NCBI RefSeq assembly: GCF_013294065.1 | Contig: NZ_JABSNM010000003.1 | Location: 289,472 to 350,288, forward strand | Origin: Sphaerotilus uruguayifluvii | GTDB taxonomy: Bacteria > Pseudomonadota > Gammaproteobacteria > Burkholderiales > Burkholderiaceae_C | DNA length: 60,817 nucleotides | Reading direction: 5' to 3' | Position numbers and translations under genes: made by a program | The notes under the pieces: model-generated | The model's input: the letters and a program-made list of their open reading frames with translations, nothing else | Told to the model about the DNA's origin: nothing | Database searches by the model: none | Shown here: in pieces, positions 33,438-48,256 of the stretch | How positions within the stretch are numbered: position 1 is the stretch's first letter | How the letters are laid out: each line of letters starts with the position of its first letter

Positions 33438-35362
33438 TCAGGCGCCGCTCGCGACCAGCCAGACCATCTGGTACGGCGCCAGCGTCAGGCCGGCGCGCAG
33501 ATCGAAGGCGGTCTGGCCGATCAGGTCGACCATTGTCGCAGGCTGGGCAGAGAGCACCTCGGGCAGCACGCTGGCCGGGCGCTCGCTGAAGTTGGCCAGC
33601 ACCAGCACGCCGCCGCGGGCGTCGTCGCCCTGCGGCGCCGGGCGCCGGTAGCCCAGCACCGCGGAATGGCGGCTCCAGAACGGCAGCAGCCGGCCGCCGG
33701 CCAAGGCCGGCAGATGGCGGCGCAGCGAGATCAGATGGCGCAGGCCGGCATGGATGCGCCCGGCCGCGGTGCTCGGATCGAGCCGCTCGGCATGGCGGCG
33801 CGGATCGCGCATCGGCCGATGCACCCAGCGGCTGTCGCCGGCGCGGGCCGGATCGTCGGCATAGCCGACGTCGTTTCCCTGGCCGATCTCGTCGCCGAGA
33901 TAGATCAGCGGAATGCCGCCGCTCGACAGCACCACCCCGTGCAGCAGCAGGATGCGCGCGACCGCGTGCGGGTCGCCCTGCTCCAGCCCGCACAGCGCCG
34001 CGCAGGTGCCGGAAATGCGGCAGTCGCCGGTGGCCGGGTTGTCCTGGAAGGGCACGCCGCGCGCGAAGCTGCCGGGAAAGCGGTCGACATAGAAGCGGTT
34101 CAGGAACTGGCGGTGGTCGAAGCCGTCGATGCCGAAGCGCGCCGCGTCCTCGTCGGCGAAGGTCCAGCCGATGTCGTCATGGCTGCGCACGTAGTTCACC
34201 CAGGCGGTGCCCTCGGGCAGGTGGTGGCGCTCGGCCAGCGCCAGCTGCAGCAGGTTGACCTCGCGGGTGGCCAGCGTGTTCCACAGCAGCGCCATCTGCA
34301 GCGGGTTGTACGAGACCTGGCACTCGGCCGGCGAGATGTAGGAGACCACCTCGTCCGGATGCACGATCGCCTCGGACTTGAACAGCAGCGCCGGCGCGGC
34401 GATGCGCGCCAGCGCGTTGTAGGCGCGCAGCAGGTGATGCGCCTCCGGCAGGCTCTCGCAGGGCGTGCCCAGGCGCTTCCAGACGAAGGCCACCGCGTCC
34501 ATGCGCAGGAACTCCACGCCCAGGTTGGCGATGAACAGCATCTCGCCGGCCATCGCGCGGAAGACCTCCGGGTTGCTGTAGTTCAGGTCCCACTGGTAGC
34601 TGTGGAAGGTGGTCCAGACCCAGCGCCCGTCCTCGAGCTGGCTGAAGGCGCCGGGATGCTCGTCGGGAAAGATCTCGCGCACCGTGCGCTCGTACTGGTC
34701 GGGCAGCGTGCGGTCGGGAAAGATCCAGTAGTACTCGGAGAAGACCGGATCGCCCGCGCGCGCCGCCTGCGCCCAGGCATGCTCGTCGGAGGTGTGGTTG
34801 AAGACGAAGTCCAGCACCAGCGAGATGCCGGCCTCGCGCAGGCGCTGCGCCAGCGCGCGCAGCTCGGCCATCGTGCCCAGCGCGGGCTGGGTCTCGCGGT
34901 AGCTGCTGACCGCGTAGCCGCCATCGTTGTGCGGCTGCGGGCACAGATAGGGCGGCATCAGGTGCAGGTAGCTCAGGCCGAGCTCCTGGAAATACGGGAT
35001 CTGCGCCTCGACGCCGCGGAAGTCGCCGGCGAAGCGGTCGACATAGCCGACGCCGCCGAGCATGCGCTGCGACTGGAACCAGGCCGGATCGCGCTCGCGC
35101 TCGGCATCCATCGCCTTCAGGTCGGCCGGGCGCTCGCACCAGGAGGACCAGGCGGTCTCGAGCAGGCGCAGCACGCCGTCCTCGAAGTCGGCGCGCTCGC
35201 CGTGCAGCGGACGCAGCTCGTCGCGCAGCGTCGCGACATGCTGCTGCAGCCGCGCCTCGAAGACCGGCCAGCCGGCCTGTGCACCATGGCGCCGGCGCAG
35301 CGCGTCGACCAGGCGGGCGGCCTGCGGATCGGGGGCGGTCCAGACCGGCGCGCGGCTCGTCT

Positions 35363-35366
<4 letters not shown>
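33438..35366 (-). CDS. Amylosucrase (GH13 subfamily 4)
   Basis: A 642-residue enzyme that transfers glucose from sucrose onto alpha-1,4-glucan, releasing fructose (EC 2.4.1.4). It aligns along its length with Neisseria polysaccharea amylosucrase: [50 protein letters not shown]. Catalytic residues D290 (RMDAVAF), E332 (KSEAIVHP) and D397 (SHDDIGW) sit 4 positions after the D286/E328/D393 of the reference. There is no signal peptide, so it works in the cytoplasm. The ATG overlaps the ATPase stop (ATGA). Sucrose hydrolase and isomerising relatives exist, so product specificity is inferred. Confidence 0.93.
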
Positions 35367-36520
<1,154 letters not shown>

Positions 36521-36581
36521 GGCGATCTCGATCTCGGGAAAGTCTCGGGAAAGAAGGGAGGTCTCGGTGCTCGGGCCGGCC

Positions 36582-38219
<1,638 letters not shown>

Positions 38220-38241
38220 GCGGAAGACCTCGTGTGCTTGT

Positions 38242-39077
<836 letters not shown>

Positions 39078-39078
<1 letters not shown>

Positions 39079-39989
39079 CACGCATCCTCCGTGAGCTTCA
39101 TCCGGCCCAGTCGCATGTAGACGACCGTGGCCAGACCGATGATGAGGAACAGCGCCGTCGAGGCGGCCGAGCCGTAGCCCATGTAGCCGTTGTCGACCAT
39201 CTCGCGGCGCACGAAGCCGGACATGCTCATGGTGCTGTTGTTGTTCGAGGTCAGCACGTAGATCAGGTCGAACACCCGCAGCGCGTCGAGCAAGCGGAAG
39301 ATCACCGCCACCATCAGCGCCGGACGGATCAGCGGCAGCGTCACCGACCAGAACACCCGCAGCGGATGCACGCCGTCGACATGCGCGGCCTCGTAGCAGT
39401 CGCGGGGCAGCGTCTGCAGCGCCGCCAGGATCAAGAGCGCCATGAAGGGCGTGGTCTTCCAGACGTCGACCAGCACCACCGTCCACAGCGCATACTGCGG
39501 ATCGGCCGTCCAGGCCACCTTCGCGTCGATCAGGCCCCAGCCCTGCAGGATCGCGTTGATGACGCCGAACTGGTCATGCAGCATCCAGCCCCACATCTTG
39601 GCCGACACGATGGTCGGGATCGCCCAGGGCACCAGCACCGCGGCACGCACCAGCGCGCGCCCCTTGAACTCCTGGTTGAGCAGCAGCGCGACGCCCAGGC
39701 CGAAGGCCGTCTCCAGCAGCACCGACACCAGCGAGAACTGCAGCGTGTTGCGGATCGAGGTGCCCCAGTCGCTGAGCCAGAAGCCCTCGGTGTGGTTCGG
39801 ATTGGCGAACAGGCCGTATTCGCCGAAGTAGTTCTCCAGCCCGACGAAGCGCGCGGCGCCCATGTCGTTGAGGTTGGCGTCGGTGAAGCTGAACCAGATG
39901 GTGCGCCCCAGCGGCCACGCTGCCACGATCAGCAGCGTCACCAGCATCGGCGCGAGGAACAGCCAGGCAGTGCGGGTCTTGGAGGACAT
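39078..39989 (-). CDS. Sugar ABC permease (MalF/AglF type)
   Basis: A 303-residue inner-membrane permease: TAWLFLAPMLVTLLIVAAWPLGRTIWFSF forms the first helix, and the EAA loop is CYEAAHVDGVHPLRVFWSVTLPLIRPAL. Six helices are expected. The start at 39989 (MSSKTRTAW) removes a 27-residue non-homologous extension. Confidence 0.92.
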
Positions 39990-40099
39990 GATCCGACCGG
40001 AATGGCAAGAAGAAGGCAAAGGCGCGGCCCGACCCGGCTGCAGGCACGCAGGCCTGCGGGCTCGGGTCATGCACGGACGGGAGAGGAATCAGGCGCGGA

Positions 40100-41368
40100 T
40101 CACCACTCGCGGCGCTTGATCTGCTTGAGCTTGCCCTCGAGCTTGCCCAGGCTGGCCTCGGCCTTCTCCTTGCCGGAGAGCACGTCGTGGGTGGCGTTCC
40201 AGAAGGCGGCGCTGACCTCGTTGTACTTCAGGCCGGTGGCGGTGGCCGGACGCGGCACCGCGCTGGTGAAGACGTTGTACAGGTCGCCGAAGAAGGGCGC
40301 GGCGGCCAGCACTTCCTTGTCCTGGTACAGCGACGGGATGGTCGGGTTGTAGGAACCCTTGATCGCGCGCTCCTTCTGGATCTCCTTGCTGGTCATGTAC
40401 ATGACCAGGTCGGCGGCCTCCTTCGGGTTCTTCGAGTACTTGCTGACCGCCAGCTGCCAGCCGCCCAGCGTGGCGGCGTTCTTTCCGTCGGCGCCGCCCT
40501 TGGGCAGCGCGGAGACGCCGATCTTGCCGGCGATCTTGCTGTCCTTGCCGTTGCCCAGCGACCAGGCGTAGGGCCAGTTGCGCATGAAGACCGCGTTGCC
40601 GCTCTGGAACACGCCGCGGGCGTCTTCCTCGCCGTAGTTCAGCACGCCGGTCGGCGCGATGGTGCCGATCCACGACGCGGCGGTGCTGAGCGCCTTGGCG
40701 GCCTTCGGGTTGTTGACGGTGATCTGTCCCTTGTCGTCGACGATGTTGCCGCCGCCGTAGCTCCACAGCCATTCCACCGCGTCGCAGGTCAGGCCTTCGT
40801 AGGCCTTGGCCTGGAAGACGAAGCCCTGCATGTCGGCGTTGCCGGCCTTGCGCTCGGCGTCCTGGATCTTCTTGGCGGTGGCGGCCAGCTCTTCCCAGGT
40901 GGTCGGAGCCTTCTCGCCGTGCTTCTCGAGCAGGTCCTTGCGGTAGTACAGCAGGCCGGCGTCGGTGAACCACGGCATCGCGATCAGACGGCCGTCGGCG
41001 GTGTTGTTGGCCACGATCGACGGGAAGTGCTCCTTCTCGGCGCCCTTGCTGTAGGGCTTCAGGTCGATCAGGTGGTCCTTGATCATGCCCGGCCACACCA
41101 CGTCGACGTTGATCACGTCCAGGTCCGAGCTCTTGGCCGCGAACATCTGGCGGAACAGCGCCAGGATGTCGGTGGTCGACTGCGGCGGGGTGAACAGCTT
41201 GACGGTGTTGCCGGTCTTCTTCGCCCAGTCCTCGGTGGTCTTCTTGCAGAACTCGAAGTCCTGGCCGACCGAGCCGCAGGAAATGGTGATCGTCGCGGCG
41301 TGCGCGCCGGCGACCGAGCCGAAGGCCAGGGCGATGCCGGCCGCGATCTGCTTGAAGGAATTGGACAT
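40100..41368 (-). CDS. Sugar ABC periplasmic binding protein (ThuE/AglE-like)
   Basis: A 422-residue periplasmic binding protein with a Sec signal (about 1-24, ending GAHA). ATITISCGSVGQDFEFCKKTTEDWAKKTGN and VINVDVVWPGMIKDHLIDLKPY resemble trehalose/maltose/sucrose-binding ThuE proteins. First gene of the operon: its mRNA probably starts in the 41380-41640 region. GGAG precedes the ATG at 41368. The substrate is inferred from the alpha-glucosidase and amylosucrase downstream. Confidence 0.92.
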   Translation of the reverse strand: MSNSFKQIAAGIALAFGSVAGAHAATITISCGSVGQDFEFCKKTTEDWAKKTGNTVKLFTPPQSTTDILALFRQMFAAKSSDLDVINVDVVWPGMIKDHLIDLKPYSKGAEKEHFPSIVANNTADGRLIAMPWFTDAGLLYYRKDLLEKHGEKAPTTWEELAATAKKIQDAERKAGNADMQGFVFQAKAYEGLTCDAVEWLWSYGGGNIVDDKGQITVNNPKAAKALSTAASWIGTIAPTGVLNYGEEDARGVFQSGNAVFMRNWPYAWSLGNGKDSKIAGKIGVSALPKGGADGKNAATLGGWQLAVSKYSKNPKEAADLVMYMTSKEIQKERAIKGSYNPTIPSLYQDKEVLAAAPFFGDLYNVFTSAVPRPATATGLKYNEVSAAFWNATHDVLSGKEKAEASLGKLEGKLKQIKRREW

Positions 41369-41428
41369 GGGCTGTCTCCGTCTGATTCGCGTGGTGGTGA
41401 AGGCGAGGCGTGTCACGCCACGGCAGCA

Positions 41429-41445
41429 ATGTAATTTCCTTACAT
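41429..41445. promoter_or_regulatory. Operator-like palindrome ATGTAA-N5-TTACAT, copy 1
   Basis: A perfect inverted repeat ATGTAA-tttcc-TTACAT whose centre is 69 nt upstream of the binding-protein ATG, where a promoter is expected. A second identical-arm copy lies 191 bp further upstream. This form is typical of sugar-operon repressor operators; the regulator is not in the window. Confidence 0.65.
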
Positions 41446-41533
41446 GCGCGCCACACTGGTGAAAACCCTGATCAAAAGGCCCTCGAATGCCCCATTTCAG
41501 GGCCGATCACGCCTCAGCGCAACCGATTGCGGT

Positions 41534-41562
41534 TTTGCGTCATCGTTTGCGTTCGTTTGCGT
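41534..41562 (-). promoter_or_regulatory. Three ACGCAAA direct repeats upstream of alpha-glucoside operon
   Basis: On the minus strand ACGCAAA occurs three times, complementary to TTTGCGT at 41534-41540, 41546-41552 and 41556-41562, two of them as GCAAACG. These are LacI-type half-sites matching the operator before the porin gene. The rest of the 323-bp gap 41369-41691 holds the two ATGTAA palindromes and no gene. Confidence 0.4.
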
Positions 41563-41619
41563 TGATTCGGCCCGAACTCGGTGCGAACCCTGTCCGTCGC
41601 AACCCTTACTCCGCATTTT

Positions 41620-41636
41620 ATGTAATCTGGTTACAT
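41620..41636. promoter_or_regulatory. Operator-like palindrome ATGTAA-N5-TTACAT, copy 2
   Basis: ATGTAA-tctgg-TTACAT, with the same arms as copy 1, 191 bp centre to centre, just downstream of the nifA stop. The pair could bind one tetrameric regulator with looping. Confidence 0.6.
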
Positions 41637-41691
41637 GCACGGCGCAGGCGTGCAGCGGCACGGGCGGCTGCGCCCGCGGCCCGCGTTCAGC

Positions 41692-43497
<1,806 letters not shown>

Positions 43498-43626
43498 CAC
43501 GCACCTCCTTGGGGTCCGGTCACGACCGCGAACCGACCGGTGCCGCGGCGAGGTGCATGCGTCGCGCCAGCGCGGGGCAGGAAGGAGGCGAGGCGCGGCA
43601 TGCTGCGCGAGGTGCTGCAATAACTG

Positions 43627-43642
43627 CGCCGAATGCGTGCCA
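43627..43642 (-). promoter_or_regulatory. Candidate sigma-54 promoter of nifA
   Basis: On the minus strand TGGCACG-catt-CGGCG: a perfect -24 box and the required GC at the right spacing, but CG instead of TT before it. The predicted transcript start is about 118 nt before the nifA ATG. Confidence 0.5.
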
Positions 43643-43676
43643 GATCAACGCAATTGCCGACCGGACGGGGGGCGCC

Positions 43677-43690
43677 TTGACGCAGGTCAA
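43677..43690. promoter_or_regulatory. Fnr/Anr-type box upstream of nifA
   Basis: TTGAC-gcag-GTCAA, a perfect palindrome matching the Fnr-family consensus (TTGAT-N4-ATCAA with the common C/G variant), about 67 bp upstream of the predicted nifA start. It would give anaerobic control of nifA. The gap 43498-43714 holds no gene. Confidence 0.6.
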
Positions 43691-43714
43691 GCGATCTCGC
43701 CATGCCGCGCCGGA

Positions 43715-44038
43715 TCACCAGACTGCGGGGGGGGCGACCAGCCGATCGACCACTTCGCCGCCGAGCAGGTGTCGATCGAAGAGCTCGCCGACGTCCTCGA
43801 CCTTGACGCCCTGGTAGAGCACGCCCTCGGGATAGACCAGCACGTTGGGGCCGCCGTCGCACGGGCCCAGGCAGCCCGAGTAGGTCACCGCGACCTGCTC
43901 GTAGGCCTGGCGGCGCTGCAGCTCGCCCCAGAAGGCCTGCAGCAGCGGCGCGGCGCCGTTGGCCGCGCAGGAGCCGCGCGGGTGGCCGGGCGGGCGCTGC
44001 TGGCTGCAGACGAAGACATGGCGGACGGGTCGGCTCAT
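43715..44038 (-). CDS. Thioredoxin-like [2Fe-2S] ferredoxin
   Basis: A 107-residue thioredoxin-fold [2Fe-2S] ferredoxin (COG3411, Shethna-type). Cluster cysteines are in HVFVCSQQRPPGHPRGSC and YSGCLGPCDGGPNVLVYPEG (C11, C24, C56, C60 pattern). The same type occurs in other nif clusters, where it may be an electron carrier or protect nitrogenase. AGGAG lies before the start. Last gene of the nifV-fixABCX operon. Confidence 0.88.
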   Translation of the reverse strand: MSRPVRHVFVCSQQRPPGHPRGSCAANGAAPLLQAFWGELQRRQAYEQVAVTYSGCLGPCDGGPNVLVYPEGVLYQGVKVEDVGELFDRHLLGGEVVDRLVAPPAVW

Positions 44039-44081
44039 CGGAAGGCTCCTGGATCCTGGATCTTGCGGGGAAGGAATCGGG

Positions 44082-44537
44082 TCAGGCCGCGCAGGCGTGC
44101 AGCCGGCGCTCGAGCTCGGCCAGGTGCTCGGCCTCCTCGGCGGCGAACTCGGCCGCGAGGTGGCGCACGTCCGGGTCCTGCGCCAGCGCGGCGACCGCGG
44201 CGTAGTAGGCGTGGCCGCGGCGCTCGCTCTCCAGCGCCAGCTCCAGCGCCGAGCGCACCGTCATCTGCGCGTCGACACCGGCCCAGTCGGCGGTCTCGGG
44301 CGCGATGCCGTCGGGCCAGTCGTACTCGTGCTCGGCCAGCACCGGCAGATCGCGCCACTGGCCGCGGGCCTGCGCCTCGGCCAGGTGCAGGCGCGAGAAG
44401 TGCGCCATGCGGGCGAAGAAGGCCTTGAGCTCGGCGCGACCGTCGGTCTGCATCGCCGCGGCCAGTTCCTCGTAGCGCCGCGCGGCCTCGCGCTCGAGCG
44501 CGATCGCGTGGGCGAGGAAGCGTTCGACATCGTTCAT
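44082..44537 (-). CDS. Ferritin-like/rubrerythrin-domain protein
   Basis: A 151-residue four-helix-bundle protein with spaced metal-ligand motifs: EREAARRYEELAAAM, ARMAHFSRLHLAEA, ESERRGHAYYAAVA and AAEEAEHLAELERR, a diiron ferritin/rubrerythrin pattern without the rubredoxin domain. Inferred role in peroxide or iron handling in the nif context. It lies between fixX and the ferredoxin gene, 14 nt after fixX. Confidence 0.82.
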   Translation of the reverse strand: MNDVERFLAHAIALEREAARRYEELAAAMQTDGRAELKAFFARMAHFSRLHLAEAQARGQWRDLPVLAEHEYDWPDGIAPETADWAGVDAQMTVRSALELALESERRGHAYYAAVAALAQDPDVRHLAAEFAAEEAEHLAELERRLHACAA

Positions 44538-44551
44538 CGCGGACCGACCCT

Positions 44552-44863
44552 TCAGCCGAACTTGAACAGGATGCCGTGGCCGCCGCGCGGGTATTCCCAC
44601 GCGACGTTGGCATGCTCGGTGCAGATCACCCGGCAGCTGCCGCACTCCAGGCAGCCGTCGGTGATCAGCGTCACCGAGCGGTTGCCCTCGGCCTTGTAGC
44701 AGGAGGCCGGGCAGACGAAGGTGCACGACTGGTCCTTGCAGTCGTTGGCGCAGACCTCCGGCGCCTTGATGCGGATGTGCGGCCGACCGTGGTCGACCTT
44801 GTAGCGGTTCTGGAAGAGCTTCTCTTCCACGTTGACCACGATGTTGTTGGCTGCAGCGCTCAT
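44552..44863 (-). CDS. fixX: Ferredoxin-like protein FixX
   Basis: A 103-residue protein carrying Fe-S cysteines: CANDCKDQSCTFVCPASCY and CLECGSCRVICTEH ([4Fe-4S] type). It accepts electrons from FixC in the FixABCX bifurcating complex. The start overlaps the fixC stop (ATGA), so FixC and FixX are co-translated. Confidence 0.94.
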   Translation of the reverse strand: MSAAANNIVVNVEEKLFQNRYKVDHGRPHIRIKAPEVCANDCKDQSCTFVCPASCYKAEGNRSVTLITDGCLECGSCRVICTEHANVAWEYPRGGHGILFKFG

Positions 44864-46164
44864 CGCACGGCCCTCCAGAGCTTGACGGCATCACCCACCA
44901 GACCGGTCAGCTTGCGGGCGGCCTTGAAGCTGCCCAGCACTTCCCGCTCCTTGGTCTTCTTGTCGACGCCATCGACGGTGAACATCGTCTGCGCCGCCCG
45001 GTTGACCAGACCGGGATAGGTGCTGAAGAAGTGCGGGCTGTTGTGCAGCACCTCCGGCAGGTCGCGGTACTTCTTCAGGTCCTTCATCACGAAGCTGTCG
45101 TCCAGCGCGGCCTTGTAGGCCGACAGGGTCTTCGCGTCCATGTCCTTGCCGGCGGCCTTGGCATGGATCACCGTCTCGGCGGCCAGACGGCCGGTGGTCA
45201 TCGCCAGGTTCGAGCCCTCGCGGTGCGCGGCGTTCACGAAGCCGCCCGAGTCGCCGACGATCATCCAGCCGTGGCCGAAGATCTTCGGCACCGCGTGGAA
45301 GCCGCCCTCGGGGATCAGGTGCGCGCAGTACTCCTTCATCTCGCCGCCCTCGATCAGTGGCGCGATGCTCGGGTGCTTCTTCAGCTTCTCCAGCAGCGCG
45401 TAGGGCGTCGTGCGGTTCGGATTGGTCTTGAAGTCGCTGAGCATGCAGCCCACGCCGATCGTCAGCGAATCCTTGTTGGTGTAGAGGAAGCCGGTGCCGA
45501 CCATGCCCTCGGTGACCGAGCCCATCATCTCGATGACGACGCCCTCCTCCTCGCCGATGTTGAAGCGCGCCTGGATGACCTCCTCGGGCATGAAGAGGAT
45601 CTCCTTGACCGCCAGCGCCACGTTCTTGGCCTGGATCTCGGGGTGGAAGCCGGCCTTGCGCGCCAGCGTCGAGTTGACGCCGTCGGCCAGGATCACCACG
45701 TCGGCGAAGACGTCGCCGCCGATGCGGTCGCAGCGCACGCCGACGACGCGGTCGCCGTCCATCAGCAGCTGCTCGACGGTGGTCTCGCAGATCAGCAGCG
45801 CGCCGGCCTCGCGCACCTTCGACGAGAACCACTTGTCGAACTGCGCGCGGATGATGGTGTAGCGGTTGTACGGCGGCTTGTTGTAGTCCTCGCTGCGGAA
45901 GTGCGTGCCGACGAAGCTCTTGTCGTCGAGCAGCCACATGCGCTGCTCGATGATGTGGCGCTCCAGCGGCGCGTCGTCGCGGAAGTCCGGAATGATCTTC
46001 TCCAGCGCGTCGCTGTAGAGGATCGCGCCCTGCACGTTCTTCGAGCCGGGGTATTCGCCCCGCTCGATCTGCAGCACCTTCAGGCCGGCCTTGGCCAGCG
46101 TGTAGGTCGCGGCGTTGCCCGAGGGGCCGGCGCCGACGACGATGGCGTCAAACTTTTCTGGCAT
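44860..46164 (-). CDS. fixC: Electron-bifurcation flavoprotein FixC
   Basis: A 434-residue membrane-associated flavoprotein of the ETF-quinone oxidoreductase family. The FAD dinucleotide fold is at the N-terminus (DAIVVGAGPSGNAATYTLAKAGLKVLQIERGE), with VILADGVNSTLARKAG and GWMIVGDSGGFVNAAHREGSNLAM later. In the complex it links quinone reduction to FixX. GAAGGAG precedes the ATG. Confidence 0.95.
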   Translation of the reverse strand: MPEKFDAIVVGAGPSGNAATYTLAKAGLKVLQIERGEYPGSKNVQGAILYSDALEKIIPDFRDDAPLERHIIEQRMWLLDDKSFVGTHFRSEDYNKPPYNRYTIIRAQFDKWFSSKVREAGALLICETTVEQLLMDGDRVVGVRCDRIGGDVFADVVILADGVNSTLARKAGFHPEIQAKNVALAVKEILFMPEEVIQARFNIGEEEGVVIEMMGSVTEGMVGTGFLYTNKDSLTIGVGCMLSDFKTNPNRTTPYALLEKLKKHPSIAPLIEGGEMKEYCAHLIPEGGFHAVPKIFGHGWMIVGDSGGFVNAAHREGSNLAMTTGRLAAETVIHAKAAGKDMDAKTLSAYKAALDDSFVMKDLKKYRDLPEVLHNSPHFFSTYPGLVNRAAQTMFTVDGVDKKTKEREVLGSFKAARKLTGLVGDAVKLWRAVR

Positions 46165-46182
46165 GACTGCTCCTTCGGGGGG

Positions 46183-47307
46183 TCAGGCGACCTTGCGGAC
46201 GCGGCGGTCGAGATAGCTGCGGAACGTGGCCGTCAGCGCCGGCAGCACCTGCATCGCGTTGCCGACGATGCCGTGGTGGGCGAAGTCGAAGATCGGGGCG
46301 TTCGGGTCGGTGTTGATCGCGACGATGATGTCGCTGCCCTCCATGCCGACGCGGTGCTGGATGGCGCCGGAGACGCCCGCGGCGATGTAGAGCTTCGGGC
46401 GCACCGTCTTGCCGGTCTGGCCGACCTGGCGCTCGGCCTCGAGCCAGCCGGCCTGCGTGACCGCGCGGGTGGCGCCGACCTCGGCGCCGAGCACCCGCGC
46501 CAGGTCCCACACCAGCTTCATGTTGTCGGCGTTCTTCAGGCCCTTGCCGGCGGTCACGATGATGTCGGCGTACGACAGGTTCACCGTGTTGCGGTTCGCG
46601 TCCGGGATGAACTCGAGCAGCTTGGTGACGATGTCGGTCTCGATCATGCCCAGCGCCATCGTCGAGATCGTGCCGGTGCGGCTCTCGTCGCGGCGCGGCA
46701 TCGGCGCGGTGCGCGGGCGCATCGTCGCCATCTGCGGCCGGTAGGCCAGCGTCATGATCGTGCACAGCAGCGAGCCGCCGAAGGTCGGCCGCGTGGCGGC
46801 CAGCGCGCGGCCGTCGATGTTGAGCTCGGTGCAGTCGGCCGTCAGGCCGGTGCCCAGCGTCGTCGCCACCGAGCCGGCCAGGTCGCGGCCCATCGTGGTG
46901 GCGCCCAGCAGCAGGATCTCGGGCTGGTGGGTGTTGACCAGATCGGTCAGGCCCTTGGTGTAGGGCTCGTTGCGGTAGCCCTGCAGCACCGGGTCGCGCA
47001 TGATGTAGCAGTGGTCGGCGCCGTAGATGTAGGCCTCCTTCGCGAAGGCCTCCATGTCGTCGGCCGGGCCGCCCATCAGCACGCCGCTGACCTGCACGCC
47101 GAGCTTGTCGGCGAGGATGCGCGCCTGGCCCATCAGCTCCCAGCTGACGCTGTGGACCTGGCCGCGGTCGTGCTCGATGAACACCCAGACGCCCTTGTAG
47201 GCCTTCAGGTGCTCGGGCAGCTCGGTGCTGCGGCCCGAGCGGCCGGCGGTCTTGGCGGCGCCCGCGGCGGCCGCGGCGGACATGGAAGGCTTGTCGTTCT
47301 CAGCCAT
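46183..47307 (-). CDS. fixB: Electron transfer flavoprotein alpha-type FixB
   Basis: A 374-residue ETF alpha-type subunit. The C-terminal FAD domain has [61 protein letters not shown] and [22 protein letters not shown]. An Ala-rich ~30-residue N-terminal extension precedes [30 protein letters not shown]. It forms the NADH-oxidising, bifurcating heterodimer with FixA. AGGAG lies before the start at 47307. Confidence 0.95.
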   Translation of the reverse strand: MAENDKPSMSAAAAAGAAKTAGRSGRSTELPEHLKAYKGVWVFIEHDRGQVHSVSWELMGQARILADKLGVQVSGVLMGGPADDMEAFAKEAYIYGADHCYIMRDPVLQGYRNEPYTKGLTDLVNTHQPEILLLGATTMGRDLAGSVATTLGTGLTADCTELNIDGRALAATRPTFGGSLLCTIMTLAYRPQMATMRPRTAPMPRRDESRTGTISTMALGMIETDIVTKLLEFIPDANRNTVNLSYADIIVTAGKGLKNADNMKLVWDLARVLGAEVGATRAVTQAGWLEAERQVGQTGKTVRPKLYIAAGVSGAIQHRVGMEGSDIIVAINTDPNAPIFDFAHHGIVGNAMQVLPALTATFRSYLDRRVRKVA

Positions 47308-47339
47308 GGACTTCTCCTGTCGGGGACATCGGCGCCGGC

Positions 47340-48191
47340 TCAGGCGCTCAGGCGATCGACGGTCTCCTGCTCGAGCGTCGGGTGGGTGGTGAAGATCTTC
47401 TGCAGCAGGTTCAGGCAGACGTCGTTGAGGCCCATGCCGTCGCCGACCTCCTGCATCTCGGCGCGCTCCTTGCGCGCCTTGGGCGCGAAGACCTTGCTGA
47501 CGATGGTCGGGCTGCCCTTCAGGCCGATCTTGCTGACGTCCTCGATGCCGGCCTGGTCCTTGTTCCACTTGCGCACCGGCACGCGCGCGGCGCGCAGCAT
47601 GTCCTCCATGGTCGCGAAGCGCATCTCGTTGGTGCCCTCGAGCATGGTGATCAGGCTCGGCAGCGTGGTCTTCAGGCGCTGCACGCCGCCCTCGGCGCGG
47701 CGCTCGACGGTGAGCGTGCGCGCGTCCAGGTCGACCTCGTTGATCTTGCTGACGTAGGTCAGCAGGTTCAGGCCGAGGCGCTTGGCCACGCCGGGGCCGA
47801 CCTGCGCGGTGTCGCCGTCGATGGTCTGCTTGCCGGTGAAGACGAGGTCGACCGCCTGCTCCTCGCCGATCTTGCGGATCGCCGCGGCCAGCGCGAAGCT
47901 GGTGGCCAGCGTGTCGGCGCCGGCGAACGCGCGGTCGGTGACCAGGATGGCGTCGGTGGCGCCGAAGCTGATGCACTTGCGCAGCGCGTCCTCCGCCTGC
48001 GGCGGACCCATGCACAGCATCGTGACGCGGCCGCCGAACTTGTCCTTCAGCCGCAGCGCCTCTTCGAGCGCGAACAGGTCGTAGGGGTTGACGATCGCCG
48101 GGACGCCCTGGCGCATGATGGTGTTGGTGACCGGGTGGACGCGGATCTGCGCCGAGTCGGGCACCTGCTTGATGCAGACGACGATGTGCAT
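47340..48191 (-). CDS. fixA: Electron transfer flavoprotein beta-type FixA
   Basis: A 283-residue ETF beta-type protein: MHIVVCIKQVPDSAQIRVHP, NPYDLFALEEALRLKD, TGKQTIDGDTAQVGPGVAKRLGLNLL. With FixB it binds NADH and bifurcates electrons so that a low-potential donor for nitrogenase is made. AGGAG precedes the start at 48191. The frame is open upstream into nifW, which is a shadow. Confidence 0.96.
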   Translation of the reverse strand: MHIVVCIKQVPDSAQIRVHPVTNTIMRQGVPAIVNPYDLFALEEALRLKDKFGGRVTMLCMGPPQAEDALRKCISFGATDAILVTDRAFAGADTLATSFALAAAIRKIGEEQAVDLVFTGKQTIDGDTAQVGPGVAKRLGLNLLTYVSKINEVDLDARTLTVERRAEGGVQRLKTTLPSLITMLEGTNEMRFATMEDMLRAARVPVRKWNKDQAGIEDVSKIGLKGSPTIVSKVFAPKARKERAEMQEVGDGMGLNDVCLNLLQKIFTTHPTLEQETVDRLSA

Positions 48192-48256
48192 GGGACGGCT
48201 CTCCTGGGGCGGTCGGACGGTCGGACGGACGGACAAACGGGGACGGCGGGCGGTCT

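Noticed and set aside
30019-33993. Longer GH15 protein starting inside amylosucrase
   Set aside because: The extra 206 residues overlap amylosucrase in another frame and show no homology; starts at 33375/33366 fit the family.
41429-41636. ATGTAA palindromes as NifA UAS sites
   Set aside because: TGT and ACA are 9, not 10, bases apart, and they flank the sugar operon, not a nif promoter.
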